DNA of 64,000 nt, from positions 186,001-250,000 of the forward strand of contig NZ_JABKDE010000001.1 in NCBI RefSeq assembly GCF_013623835.1, given 5' to 3'. The translations under genes and the position numbers were made by a program. The stretch is from Brevibacterium oceani (GTDB lineage Bacteria > Actinomycetota > Actinomycetes > Actinomycetales > Brevibacteriaceae). The notes below the pieces were generated by a model. It was given only the letters and a program-made list of their open reading frames with translations, was not told the DNA's origin and searched no databases. Positions 50,088 through 59,322 of this stretch are shown here, in pieces. Each line of letters begins with the position of its first letter. Positions within the stretch are counted from its first letter, which is position 1.

Positions 50088-50431
50088 CTTGGCGCGTATG
50101 CAATGTTGCGCGGTGCCCTGAGCTAACACAAGCCAAGCAATGCGAAGCCCACACAAAGAAGCGTGAGGCACAGCGATATACCACCAGGGACAAGGGATAC
50201 AACACGGCAGGGCACAAGGCGTTCCGTACCCTAGTCCTACAACGCGACCCCATCTGCGTCCTATGTGACATAGCCGTGGCCACAGACGCAGACCATTACC
50301 CCATCGACCGCAAGCAGTTGGTGCTACTCGGAATGGACCCAAACGACCCCGAGAACGGTCGCGGCCTGTGCCACGACTGCCACTCAAAAGAAACCGCACG
50401 CAACCAACCAGGCGGATTCCTCCAACAATAA
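50084..50431 (+). CDS. HNH endonuclease of the packaging module
   Basis: 115 residues, ATGA overlap. Different from the homing type: FRTLVLQRDPICVLCDIAVATDADHYPIDR and GRGLCHDCHSKETARN are the HNH pattern of proteins that lie just before terminase in HK97-like phages and help terminase nick at cos. Confidence 0.85.
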   Translation: MTWRVCNVARCPELTQAKQCEAHTKKREAQRYTTRDKGYNTAGHKAFRTLVLQRDPICVLCDIAVATDADHYPIDRKQLVLLGMDPNDPENGRGLCHDCHSKETARNQPGGFLQQ

Positions 50432-50677
50432 CCGGTGCGAACCGTCCCACACGAAACATTTTCGACGGGGGATCACCGCGCAACCCGCGCAAACACTGAG
50501 CACATCGAGGCGGGGGCATACCCCAGGTCAACTTGCTCGAAAAGATCGCCGAAGAGGCAAATATTGTCAGCGGCGGGTTCAAACATCTTCATTTTCAACT
50601 ACTTTCAATGCCCTCGGTTCGCAATGTTCCTTGGCTTTTCCGGTGTCGGCGCAATGCCGTTGTCAGGAGTGATTCAT
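50432..50677 (+). other. Gap before terminase, possible cos region
   Basis: 246 bases, no credible gene. G-rich clusters (GACGGGGGATCACC at 50464, GGCGGGGGCATACCCC at 50509) near the HNH and small terminase genes are what a cohesive-end site would look like. No cut site can be named. Confidence 0.35.
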
Positions 50678-51124
50678 GTGGCTTCAGGTGGTGCACGGAA
50701 CCGTAGCGGTCCGTCGAAAGACCCGAACAGTATTCGTTCGTCCGGGATGACGTATGTGAATTTGCCGTCAGGCGGGTTCGACGGTGACGCACCCGAGTTC
50801 CCTCTACCGCTTGCGTCTGAACGAGAACTGGAAACGTGGGCGCGACTGTGGAAAACACCCCAGGCTGCGGCGTGGGCTGTTGAGGAATGGCGTTGGCCCC
50901 TGGTCGGTATGTACGCGCGCCTGTTCGTGCGCACCGAAGCACCGGATGCGGCACCCACACTTATTGGTCAGTTGCATCGGTTGGCGGATCAGATTGGGAT
51001 GACTCCGGCTGGCTTGAAGGAGAACGGTTGGCTTATTGCCCACGACGAGGTTTCGGAGCGGAGGAAGCCGGTCGCTAAGTCTTCTGCGCGTGATCGTTTG
51101 AAGGCGGTGGGCAATGATTCCTGA
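50678..51124 (+). CDS. Terminase small subunit
   Basis: 148 residues from GTG 50678, with AGGAG 8 bases before. The start MASGGARNRSGPSKDPNSIR is the usual opening of actinophage small terminases; then LPSGGFDGDAPEFPLPLASERELETWARLW and QLHRLADQIGMTPAGLKENGW. Recognises phage DNA for packaging. The longer open frame to 50435 is not protein-like. Confidence 0.82.
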   Translation: MASGGARNRSGPSKDPNSIRSSGMTYVNLPSGGFDGDAPEFPLPLASERELETWARLWKTPQAAAWAVEEWRWPLVGMYARLFVRTEAPDAAPTLIGQLHRLADQIGMTPAGLKENGWLIAHDEVSERRKPVAKSSARDRLKAVGNDS

Positions 51125-52703
51125 GCTTACTCTCGGGTTCTTGGTTGCTGACTGGATTGAGGCTCATTGTGTTGTGCCGGATGGGTTCTCTAAGGGTGAC
51201 CCGTTCATGCTGCAGGACGAGCAGCTTGTGTTTGTTGCGAATCATTATGCGGTGAAGGATTCCGCGATGGTTGGTGATCTTGCTACGGCGTTCGTGCATC
51301 GTAGGTCCACGCTCATCCGGGCGCAGAAGTGGGGGAAGTCGCCCCTGATTGCGGCGTTCATTTGCGCTGAGGGTGTTGGCCCTGTCGTGTTTGATGGGTT
51401 TGCTGAACCGGGCGAAGTGTATGCGTGTGATGAGCATGGTTGTGGTTGTGGGTGGGTTCGTGAGTATGAGCCGGGTGAGCCTAAGGGCACTCAGTGGCCG
51501 ACTCCGCTTATTCAGTTGACTGCTACTACTGAAGATCAGGTTGAGAACACTTATGACGCGCTGAGGCCGATGATTGATGCTGGTCCGCTTGCGTCCGTGA
51601 TCCCTAGGACGGGTGAGGAATTCATTCGCCTGCCTGGTGGTGGTCGGATTGATGTTGTCACGTCTAAGGCCACTTCACGGCTTGGTCAGCGTGTCACGTT
51701 TGTTGTGCAGGATGAGACTGGCATTTGGGTTGATGCCCGAATGAAGAAGGTTGCGTCTACTCAGCGTCGTGGTTTGGCTGGTATGGGTGGTCGTTCGATT
51801 GAGACCACTAATGCATGGGACCCTTCAGAAGACAGTGTGGCTCAGCAGACGTTTGAGTCTCAGTCTAAGGACATTTACAAAGACTTCCGCACCCCGCCGA
51901 ATAAGTGGCAGTTTTCGCTCAAGGTGGATCGCCGCAAGATCTTTAAGCACAATTACGCGGGTGCCCCGTGGGTGAATATTGATGCGATTGAGGCTGAAGC
52001 TGCGGAGCTGTTAGAGAAGTCTCCTGCTGAGGCTGAACGGTTCTTTGGTAACCGCATTGTTGCCGGTGACGGTAAATGGTTGGACATTGGCCGGTGGGAA
52101 GTCAAAGCCGAGAAGCAGACCGTGCCTGATGGTGCGCGTATTTGTCTTGGCTTTGACGGTTCTGATGTTGATGACTGGACGGGCATTCGTGCGGAAACGC
52201 TTGACGGCTACCAGTTCACGCCAACGTTTGCTGGCGGTCGGCTGACTATCTGGAATCCTGCCGCTCATGGTGGGCGTGTTCCGCGTTCGGAAGTGAACGC
52301 GGCGGTTGAGGAACTGTTCGCCCGTTATGACGTGATCCGCATGTATTGTGACCCGCCTTATTGGCAGTCCGAGGTTGATGCTTGGGCAGGTCGCTGGGAG
52401 AAGAAGGTTTTTCAGTGGGCAACGTATCGGCCCACTCAGATGCATGCGGCATTGGAGCGCTTGAAGACTGATGTTGTGTCTCCTGACTCGGGGTTCACTC
52501 ATGACGGTTGTGAGCAGACGCAGGCGCATGTTCGTAACGCTGTTGAACGCCCAAGGCCTAATCAAACGTACCTGTTGGGTAAGGCTTCTCAGCCGCAAAA
52601 GATTGACCTTGCAATGTGTTCCGCGTTGGCTCATGAGGCTGCTGGTGACGCGATTGCGGCTGGTGCGAATGCGGTTACTAATTCTTATGTCTACTTCGCT
52701 TAG
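51114..52703 (+). CDS. Terminase large subunit
   Basis: 529 residues. ATPase half: RRSTLIRAQKWGKSPLIAAF is the Walker A-like motif and VTFVVQDETGIW the Walker B. Nuclease half: ICLGFDGSDVDDWTGI carries the first acidic cluster, MYCDPPYWQSEVDAW the second. Packages DNA into the prohead. Its codons are strongly T-ending, unlike the early genes. Confidence 0.9.
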   Translation: MIPELTLGFLVADWIEAHCVVPDGFSKGDPFMLQDEQLVFVANHYAVKDSAMVGDLATAFVHRRSTLIRAQKWGKSPLIAAFICAEGVGPVVFDGFAEPGEVYACDEHGCGCGWVREYEPGEPKGTQWPTPLIQLTATTEDQVENTYDALRPMIDAGPLASVIPRTGEEFIRLPGGGRIDVVTSKATSRLGQRVTFVVQDETGIWVDARMKKVASTQRRGLAGMGGRSIETTNAWDPSEDSVAQQTFESQSKDIYKDFRTPPNKWQFSLKVDRRKIFKHNYAGAPWVNIDAIEAEAAELLEKSPAEAERFFGNRIVAGDGKWLDIGRWEVKAEKQTVPDGARICLGFDGSDVDDWTGIRAETLDGYQFTPTFAGGRLTIWNPAAHGGRVPRSEVNAAVEELFARYDVIRMYCDPPYWQSEVDAWAGRWEKKVFQWATYRPTQMHAALERLKTDVVSPDSGFTHDGCEQTQAHVRNAVERPRPNQTYLLGKASQPQKIDLAMCSALAHEAAGDAIAAGANAVTNSYVYFA

Positions 52704-52711
52704 GAGGGCGT

Positions 52712-54217
52712 GTGGAAACGCTTGATAGCGCCCGTCTGAGGGTGGAGAAACTGTATAACCGGATTGCGCATAGGTCTTCGTCTATTGAGACGTTAGAGGC
52801 ATATTACGAGGGTAAGCAACCGTTGGCTTATGCTTCGGATGAGTGGCGCAAGTTTCACCAGAACAGGTATGCGGGGTTCTCGGATAACTGGTGTGGTGTG
52901 GTTGCTAATGCCCCGGCTGAGCGTTTGCATGTTGATGGGTTCAAGTTGGACACGTCAACGGTTAAGGCTACGGATTCTGAGTCTCAGTTGTGGCGTGACT
53001 GGCTTGATAATGAGATGGATATTCAATCGTCGCAGGGTTTTCTTGGTTCGATTGTGTCTAAACGTTCTCATGTTCTCGTGTGGGGCGATGAGGATGGGGA
53101 GCCGGTTGTCACGTGGGAGCATCCGGCGTTCGTTGAGGCCGAATACGACTATGAGAATCCCCGTCTTTACACTGCCGCGTTGAAGGTGTGGCGTGACGAT
53201 GAAACAGAGTTCGCAACTCTGTTCACGGCGGATCAGGTGTGGAAGTTCTCTCGCCCGTCGAAGACTGTTGAGGATGCGCGTTCGTGGCCGGAGCAGAAAC
53301 GTCAGGCCATGTTGGCTGGTACGTGGCTGTTGCGTGAACGTGGTGATGCCCCTAACCCGCAACCTAACCCGTTGGGTGAGGTGCCGGTTACGGAGTTCCC
53401 GAACCGGCCCACTCTGCGTGGTGTTCCCCTTAGCGATATTGAGGGCACCATGTCTATGCAGAACGCGATTAACCTGTTGTGGGCGTATCTGTTTACGGCT
53501 GCGGATCATGCGTCGTTCCCTGCCCGTGTTGTGATGGGCCAGGAACCCCCGAAGATGCCGATCATGGACGCTTCCGGCAGTGTTGTGGGCGAGAAGACGG
53601 TCAAGATTGATGACCTTGCCAATGGGCGTTTGCTGTGGTTGACGGGGCAGACTACGAAGATTGACCAGTTCGATGCCGCGAAGCTCGATGTGTTCACTGC
53701 GGTCATTGAAGAAGCGGTCGGTCATATTGCGGCCCAAACCCGCACGCCGCCCCACTACCTTGTAGCGAATAAGGGTCTATCTAACCTGTCTGGTGATGCC
53801 CTTGTTGCAGCCGAGACTGGTTTGGCGAAGAAGGTGCAGGAACAGCAAATGTTCTTCTCACCTGCTATTCGTCGCGTGTTCCGTCAAATCGCTTTGGTTC
53901 GGGGCAATAAAGCTCTCGCGGATGAAGCGCGTCGTGGAAATGTTTTGTGGCGTAACGCTGAGAACCGTTCCGAAAACCAGTTGGCCGATTCACTGATTAA
54001 GAAGAAGCAGATTGGTTACCCGTTCGAATGGTTGCTGATGGAGGACGGTAAATCACCGGAAGACATTAAGCAGATTATTGCTATGCGGGATAAGGAACAG
54101 GAAGCGGCGATTGAGCAGGGCATGAACGCTATTACTGCGGCTGCTGAGAATCCGAATGTGGAGGTTCCTGGTGAGCGTGGAGACGGTAGCGAAGAACCAC
54201 CAGCGGACGGTCAATAA
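52712..54217 (+). CDS. Portal protein (SPP1 gp6-like)
   Basis: 501 residues, GTG start 52712 with GGAGG. YNRIAHRSSSIETLEAYYEGKQPLAYASDEW, NWCGVVANAPAERLHVDGF and GLSNLSGDALVAAETGL are portal landmarks. Forms the dodecameric DNA channel of the head. The acidic C-tail ends EEPPADGQ. Confidence 0.9.
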   Translation: METLDSARLRVEKLYNRIAHRSSSIETLEAYYEGKQPLAYASDEWRKFHQNRYAGFSDNWCGVVANAPAERLHVDGFKLDTSTVKATDSESQLWRDWLDNEMDIQSSQGFLGSIVSKRSHVLVWGDEDGEPVVTWEHPAFVEAEYDYENPRLYTAALKVWRDDETEFATLFTADQVWKFSRPSKTVEDARSWPEQKRQAMLAGTWLLRERGDAPNPQPNPLGEVPVTEFPNRPTLRGVPLSDIEGTMSMQNAINLLWAYLFTAADHASFPARVVMGQEPPKMPIMDASGSVVGEKTVKIDDLANGRLLWLTGQTTKIDQFDAAKLDVFTAVIEEAVGHIAAQTRTPPHYLVANKGLSNLSGDALVAAETGLAKKVQEQQMFFSPAIRRVFRQIALVRGNKALADEARRGNVLWRNAENRSENQLADSLIKKKQIGYPFEWLLMEDGKSPEDIKQIIAMRDKEQEAAIEQGMNAITAAAENPNVEVPGERGDGSEEPPADGQ

Positions 54218-55112
54218 TATTACGTCTGCCGCCGTCTATGAGGCGGATAAAGCATGGCGGATGGTTGATGTTGACAACCTGGATGCGTCGTGGCGTTTGG
54301 TGGCACCTTCGGCGGTTGCGTTGGTGGGTGCCGCCCAGGTTGCCGCTGCCGCCCAGTCTGACACGTATCTGGCGCGCATGGCCGGTGCGCATGGTGTCAC
54401 TGATTCCCCGGCTGGTCGGGTGAACGCTGACGCATTTCGTGAGTTCACCGGGTCGGGCATTTCCCTGGCCGCGTTCCTTGGCGGCTCCATTGGTGCCGTC
54501 AAAGGGTTAATCGGCCAGGGCTGGTCGCCCGCCCAGGCATTGCAGTCTGGGCGGGCACGGTTCGCAAACTCGATCATCACCACCGTCACCGACCAGGCCA
54601 GGCAATCCACCGCCACAGCAATGGGTACACGCGCCTCTGGCCTGAAACAAGGCTGGGTTGGCGGGTACACGCGCATGGTGTCCCCAGGTGCATGCTCGCG
54701 GTGCATCATCCTCGCCGGTCGCCGCTACCAATCACAAGAAGCATTCCTGCGGCACCCCGGATGCAAGTGCACGCACATTCCCGCCGCAGAAAACAAAGAC
54801 GACGACCCTACCACCGATCCGCATGCCGCCTTCGAGTCCATGACTCGCGAGGAACAAGACGAACGGTTCGGGCAGGCGAACGCTGAAGCGATTCGGCAGG
54901 GTGCCGATATTTTCCAGGTCGTGAACGCCACTAATCGCGGCGGTGTCTACACGGCTGGCGGTGAACGATACACGCGCGAGGGAATTACCCGTCGCGGTTC
55001 TTACGGTCGCACAGGCCGGGGGGCGCGTATGACCCCGGAAACGATCTTCAAGAACGCTAAAACCCCCGCTGAAGCAGTCGAGCTTCTGCGGTTCTACAAA
55101 TACATTCTCTGA
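54171..55112 (+). CDS. MuF-like minor head protein
   Basis: 313 residues from GTG 54171 (GGAGG 7 bases before); overlaps the portal gene by 47 bases. Helical front part; YTRMVSPGACSRCIILAGRRYQSQEAFLRHPGCKCTHIP is the cysteine/histidine signature of phage Mu F-type head morphogenesis proteins. The C-tail GGVYTAGGERYTREGITRRG is typical of actinophage versions. Confidence 0.85.
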   Translation: MSVETVAKNHQRTVNNITSAAVYEADKAWRMVDVDNLDASWRLVAPSAVALVGAAQVAAAAQSDTYLARMAGAHGVTDSPAGRVNADAFREFTGSGISLAAFLGGSIGAVKGLIGQGWSPAQALQSGRARFANSIITTVTDQARQSTATAMGTRASGLKQGWVGGYTRMVSPGACSRCIILAGRRYQSQEAFLRHPGCKCTHIPAAENKDDDPTTDPHAAFESMTREEQDERFGQANAEAIRQGADIFQVVNATNRGGVYTAGGERYTREGITRRGSYGRTGRGARMTPETIFKNAKTPAEAVELLRFYKYIL

Positions 55113-55143
55113 CCGCAATGGTTGGCCCGCAATGGAGGAAAGA

Positions 55144-55671
55144 ATGACGGAAGAAAACACCACCCCCGAAGTTGAAGAAACCGAAACCGAACAGACTGAG
55201 GAATCAACGACGGAGGTTAAGAACCCTGACGCACTGCTCAAAGCCTACGAGGCCGAGAAAGCTAAACGTCGGGAACTGGCGCAGAAGCTCCGAGAGCATG
55301 AAGCGTCGAAGGAGGAACCGGACCCTGTAGACACTGACGCTATACGCGCTCAGGCGGTCCAGGAAGCTAACGCGAAGGTTGCTGAACGGATTATCCGCAC
55401 GGAGGTGAAAGCCGCCGCTAAGGGGCTTATTGCGGACCCGAACGATGCACTCGCGTTCATTGATCTTTCACAGTTCGACGTGAGCGAAGACGGTTCAGTT
55501 GATGAAACTGATATTGCCGACGCGATCAAGGGACTGCTGGAAAAGAAACCCTATTTGGCCGCACCGGCTAAACGGTTTCAAGACAGCGCGGATGGTGGTA
55601 GTCGCAACGACTCCGCGAAGCGCGAGCCGACTCTAAACGACCTGTTGCGGTCGGCTGCTGGAAAGAACTAA
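55144..55671 (+). CDS. Scaffolding protein
   Basis: 175 residues, ATG 55144 with GGAGGAAAG. Very acidic N-terminus (EETETEQTEESTTE), coiled coil (DALLKAYEAEKAKRRELAQK), DNDALAFIDL-type module with DPNDALAFIDLSQF, basic C-tail. Position directly before the capsid gene fits scaffold. Confidence 0.8.
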   Translation: MTEENTTPEVEETETEQTEESTTEVKNPDALLKAYEAEKAKRRELAQKLREHEASKEEPDPVDTDAIRAQAVQEANAKVAERIIRTEVKAAAKGLIADPNDALAFIDLSQFDVSEDGSVDETDIADAIKGLLEKKPYLAAPAKRFQDSADGGSRNDSAKREPTLNDLLRSAAGKN

Positions 55672-55692
55672 TCACACGAAAGGAGCCACACT

Positions 55693-56646
55693 GTGGCTGA
55701 TATTACTCGTGCTGACGCTCTCGCGCTTCTGAAGGAAGCGAGCGTTGGCGACATCATTCAGGAGGCTACCCAGTCTTCTGCCGCTCTCTCTACTTTCCGT
55801 AACATTCGGATGCCCGCCAAGCAGCACCGCATGCCGGTTCTCGCGGCCCTCCCTGATGTTGGGTTCGTTGGTGAAGGCGCAACCGGAGCCGGGAACGTTA
55901 AGCCCCAGTCGAAGGTGAACTGGGAAAACAAGTACCTCACCGCCGAAGAGCTTGCCGTCATCATCCCCATTCACGAGAACGTGATTGAGGACCAGGACTT
56001 CGACATTTGGGGCCAGGTCCGCCCGCTCGTTGCTGAGGCGTTCGGTCGGAAGCTCGACGAGGCCGTGTTCTACGGCACCGACAAGCCCGCCACCTGGACT
56101 GATGACGCACTTGTTCCGGGCGCTATTGCTGCCGGAAACCAGGTTGTTGCCGGTACTGGCGTTGATCTTGCCGATGACTTCAACGAAGCATTCGGACAGG
56201 TCGAGGACGAAGGCTTCGACGTAAACGTTGCCTACGCTGGCCGCAACATTCGCCGTCAGCTCCGTGGACTCCGCGACGCGAACGGCAACCCCATCTACCT
56301 TGATGGTCTCCGCTCGGACAACAACACCGCCCAGATTTTCGGGCAGGAACTCTACTGGGTTCGTAACGGTTCGTGGGACCGCGAAGAGTCGGTTGCTCTC
56401 GTCGGTGACCGCGATAAGGCGATCATCGGTATCCGTTCGGATATGGAAGTGAAGCTCCTCGACCAGGCCACCCTCGGCACTGGTGCGAACGCTGTGAACC
56501 TTGCTGAGCGCGACATGATCGCCCTCCGCTTCAAGTTCCGTGTTGGTTTCGCCACCGCCGCACCGAAGTTCACCCGTGAAGGTGGAGAGAACCCTTACCC
56601 GTTCTCGGTCATCACCCCGGCTGTTACGGGCGGCGGCGAAGGCTGA
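55693..56646 (+). CDS. Major capsid protein (HK97 fold)
   Basis: 317 residues, GTG start 55693 with AAAGGAG. AALSTFRNIRMPAKQHRMPVLAALPDVGFVGEGA, KVNWENKYLTAEELAVIIPIHENVIED and FGRKLDEAVFYGTDKPATW are the N-arm, E-loop and P-domain pattern of HK97-fold capsids. Confidence 0.93.
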   Translation: MADITRADALALLKEASVGDIIQEATQSSAALSTFRNIRMPAKQHRMPVLAALPDVGFVGEGATGAGNVKPQSKVNWENKYLTAEELAVIIPIHENVIEDQDFDIWGQVRPLVAEAFGRKLDEAVFYGTDKPATWTDDALVPGAIAAGNQVVAGTGVDLADDFNEAFGQVEDEGFDVNVAYAGRNIRRQLRGLRDANGNPIYLDGLRSDNNTAQIFGQELYWVRNGSWDREESVALVGDRDKAIIGIRSDMEVKLLDQATLGTGANAVNLAERDMIALRFKFRVGFATAAPKFTREGGENPYPFSVITPAVTGGGEG

Positions 56647-56669
56647 CCTGACCTGATTGGAGGGTGACC

Positions 56670-57227
56670 ATGTTCGCAACTATCAATGATCTTGAGTCGC
56701 GGCTTGGGCGGACCCTCGAATCTGGCGAACGTCAGATCGCTGAGTTCGCTTTAACGGATGCGACCGCTTACCTGCGTGGCGTTATTGGTGCGCAGGTAAG
56801 CCCGCCCGCACAGGTCACTGTGCGTGACTATTTGAGTGCGGGCGAAAAATGGGTGCATCTGCCGGGTTCGCCTATTGTGTCCGTCGAGTCGGTGACTGTC
56901 GACGGTGAAGACGCGGACTTCCTGCATTTGGATAATGCGGTGAAGGTTCGCGGGCATTCGCTGGTCGAGGTCACGTACACGGTTGGTTACGCCACCGTAC
57001 CGGATGAACTGAAGGCGTGGGCATGTGTCCTTGCCGCTGATGTTCTGTCTTCCATTGACGACCTTGGCGCGCTCCACTCTGGTGGTGTCGCTTACGTGTC
57101 GATTGATGACTACCGGAAAGGTTGGCAGGCCGGTGGTGACTCTAGCGGGTTCGTTCTACCCCAAAGGGTGGAAGACGCACTGAAGTCTCGTTACGGGCAG
57201 TCCACGCATGTTGTGAGGACACTATGA
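56670..57227 (+). CDS. Head-tail connector protein
   Basis: 185 residues, ATG 56670 after GGAGGG. TINDLESRLGRTLESGERQIAEFALTDATAYLRG and LPGSPIVSVESVTVDG are typical of the gp6/gp15-like adaptor ring under the portal. ATGA overlap next. Confidence 0.8.
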   Translation: MFATINDLESRLGRTLESGERQIAEFALTDATAYLRGVIGAQVSPPAQVTVRDYLSAGEKWVHLPGSPIVSVESVTVDGEDADFLHLDNAVKVRGHSLVEVTYTVGYATVPDELKAWACVLAADVLSSIDDLGALHSGGVAYVSIDDYRKGWQAGGDSSGFVLPQRVEDALKSRYGQSTHVVRTL

Positions 57228-57622
57228 GCGCCCGCGCCGCAATCCTACAAGGGCGGCGGTTAGCGGAATCACTCATGGTTGACCAGTGGCGCATCTACAG
57301 GGTCGAAAAAGGTGCTGTAGATGACCTGACTGGCCTACCTGGACCCGACCAGCAGATCACCGTGTATGAGGGCAAGGGCAAGCTGCAATCGTACGAAGGG
57401 TATGAACGTAACCCGGAAACGATTGGGCACACGTCTACCGTTCAGCGCATGTCACTGCATTTGCCGGTCGGTGGTTATCGCCCCCAGGTGGATCATGTGG
57501 CGGTGTGTGTCGATTCCTTCGACGCGAACCTTGTCGGCACCGAATATCGGATCACCCAGGATGCGCCGTTCAAATCCCTCGCAACAGCATACAGGGCGTT
57601 CGTTGATTTCAAGGCGGCGTAA
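57224..57622 (+). CDS. Head-closure protein (DUF6093-like)
   Basis: 132 residues. ESLMVDQWRIYRVEKGAVDDLTGLPGPDQQ and LHLPVGGYRPQVDHVAVCVDS fit the stopper family of actinophages. Confidence 0.75.
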   Translation: MSARAAILQGRRLAESLMVDQWRIYRVEKGAVDDLTGLPGPDQQITVYEGKGKLQSYEGYERNPETIGHTSTVQRMSLHLPVGGYRPQVDHVAVCVDSFDANLVGTEYRITQDAPFKSLATAYRAFVDFKAA

Positions 57623-58009
57623 ATGGACATTAACGCGAAAGAACTAGAAACACTCTCGCACGACCTCGGGAAAGTTGGAGACAAAGCTCTCAAAGAGGTT
57701 GAAAAATCAGTGTTCAAGGGTGCCATGAACGTCAAGAAGGGCATGCAAGATGCCTTTGACGGTCACACATACTTCGGGAACAAGAAGGGCCTGAAATACT
57801 CGGTTGACTTCGACATGAACGTAACCCCGAACGCCGTTGAGGCCGAGATTGGCCCCAGGCGCGGGCGGGGCGAGCCGGGAAACTTGGCGAACGTCGCCTA
57901 TTTCGGAACATCTCGCGGCGGCGGAACCGTGGACTTCCTTGGCCCCGTCAACGAAGAGGCACCGAAGTTCGAGAAAGCGATAGGAGACATACTCAAAAAT
58001 GTTCTCTGA
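57623..58009 (+). CDS. HK97 gp10-like neck/tail component
   Basis: 128 residues, directly after the preceding stop. Helix VGDKALKEVEKSVFKGAMNVKKGM and AEIGPRRGRGEPGNLANVAYFG are the gp10 landmarks. Confidence 0.8.
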   Translation: MDINAKELETLSHDLGKVGDKALKEVEKSVFKGAMNVKKGMQDAFDGHTYFGNKKGLKYSVDFDMNVTPNAVEAEIGPRRGRGEPGNLANVAYFGTSRGGGTVDFLGPVNEEAPKFEKAIGDILKNVL

Positions 58010-58385
58010 ACTAATCGCAACCCTGCGAACACTCGGATACCAGGTATACGACACTGACGTAACCGACGCATCACCCGCGTTCCCTTACATTCTTGTTTGG
58101 GGCGGTGATTCTCGCCCGCACGCGGAACAGAACCTCGGCTCACAAGCTGACGGAGTTTCCGACCGTGTTGGTGTCACCGTTGCTGCTGGTACTGCTGCGG
58201 GTGTGCGGATTGTGCATCAGCAGGTGCGCTCACTGTTGCAGCCTAACGGGTTCCCGATTCAGGTTGCCGGGTTCACATTGAAGATTCGTGACCATCAACC
58301 AACCCAGGTGGATCGTGACGAAGTGATAACTGGTTCCGGTCGTCATCCTGCGTTCTGTGTGGACATTTACGACGTAACCAAATAG
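57999..58385 (+). CDS. Tail terminator protein
   Basis: 128 residues, overlapping by 11 bases. ELIATLRTLGYQVYDTDV, FPYILVWGG and a C-terminal beta sandwich fit gpU-like tail terminators. Confidence 0.7.
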   Translation: MFSELIATLRTLGYQVYDTDVTDASPAFPYILVWGGDSRPHAEQNLGSQADGVSDRVGVTVAAGTAAGVRIVHQQVRSLLQPNGFPIQVAGFTLKIRDHQPTQVDRDEVITGSGRHPAFCVDIYDVTK

Positions 58386-58403
58386 GCCATTACCCGTTTA
58401 TCT

Positions 58404-58430
58404 AGCCTCGGTCTCCTGCCGGGGCTTTTC
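58404..58430 (+). terminator. Terminator-like hairpin before tail genes
   Basis: AGCCTCGG (58404-58411) and CCGGGGCT (58419-58426) pair with one G-T; TTTTC follows. Confidence 0.6.
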
Positions 58431-58451
58431 TTATGCCCTAAAGGAGACAAG

Positions 58452-58655
58452 TTGGCTCACACATTCGATGAAGACGCTTTCGTTGAAGCGTACGACAAAA
58501 CGACCGGGAAGAAGGTTGGGCGGGTTCCGAAGACTCACCTAAAGATTTTCCCGAATCTTTCTGCAACTCCCAAGGCGCGGGCGGCTAAGCCTAAGCCAGT
58601 CGAGGCACCGAAAATCCCCGACTTCATTTCTTCTAACACTGAAAAGGAAGGCTGA
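58452..58655 (+). CDS. Hypothetical small structural-module protein
   Basis: 67 residues, TTG start with AAGGAGA. FDEDAFVEAYDKTTGKKVGRVPKTHLKIFPNL, then a Lys/Pro-rich tail. Probably a head-tail accessory; unknown. Confidence 0.6.
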   Translation: MAHTFDEDAFVEAYDKTTGKKVGRVPKTHLKIFPNLSATPKARAAKPKPVEAPKIPDFISSNTEKEG

Positions 58656-58660
58656 TCAAA

Positions 58661-59191
58661 TTGCCGAAAAGTTTGGCTGACGGTCACACAAAGGTCGCTA
58701 TTCTCTCTACCAAGCCTGCCGATCCTCTGCACCCCACGGTTGCAGAGCTGACGGCTGGCATCGACGCATCTTGCCGCATTAACTCGGCAGATTACAATGT
58801 CACCGCAACCGCCTCGGAAACCGTCGAGGAAAAGGAACTCTGCATCGAAGGAAACGCGGTCGCGTTTGGTCCCTCGAACGCAACTATCGAGTTCACCCCT
58901 TTCCGTTACTTCGGCACCGATGGTTCCGCTGAGGAAACTGAGGCTGACGAGATTGGTGACGCGGTTTTCCAGGCCACCAAGTTCAAGGGCACCCGCCTTT
59001 GGCTCTACCAGCGTGAGACTTCCAAGAAGTCCACGGACGATTGGGCGGTCGGTGACGAGGTTGACGGCTTCGAGTTCATCACTGATAACCCCCAGCAGGT
59101 CGACCGCACCGGCTATGTAAAGAAAAAGGTGACGGGCGCTTACCAGGACCTTTGGGTCAATGGTGAAGTTGGCCCCGTCGCTGGCGGCTGA
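58661..59191 (+). CDS. Major tail tube protein
   Basis: 176 residues, TTG start 58661. LTAGIDASCRINSADYNVTATASETVEEKELC and QVDRTGYVKKKVTGAYQDLWVNGEV fit siphovirus tube proteins; position before the tail chaperone agrees. Confidence 0.85.
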   Translation: MPKSLADGHTKVAILSTKPADPLHPTVAELTAGIDASCRINSADYNVTATASETVEEKELCIEGNAVAFGPSNATIEFTPFRYFGTDGSAEETEADEIGDAVFQATKFKGTRLWLYQRETSKKSTDDWAVGDEVDGFEFITDNPQQVDRTGYVKKKVTGAYQDLWVNGEVGPVAGG

Positions 59192-59207
59192 TCTATTCCC
59201 ACATAAT

Positions 59208-59240
59208 CACAGTGGCACTACAGAAGATAGTGCCACTGTG
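59208..59240 (+). terminator. Perfect 13-bp hairpin after the tail tube gene
   Basis: CACAGTGGCACTA (59208-59220), loop CAGAAGA, exact complement 59228-59240. No T-run. May attenuate transcription of downstream tail genes. Confidence 0.65.
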
Positions 59241-59322
59241 GTACAGCGGTAGCACAAATTAATAACGCCCCCGGCAGTGCTTGCAACACTAAACCGAGGG
59301 CTGACCACTGTAAGGAGTGGCT

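Noticed and set aside
55672-56679. 335-codon minus-strand frame over the capsid gene
   Set aside because: Antisense of the HK97-fold capsid protein, which has an RBS and clear family pattern.
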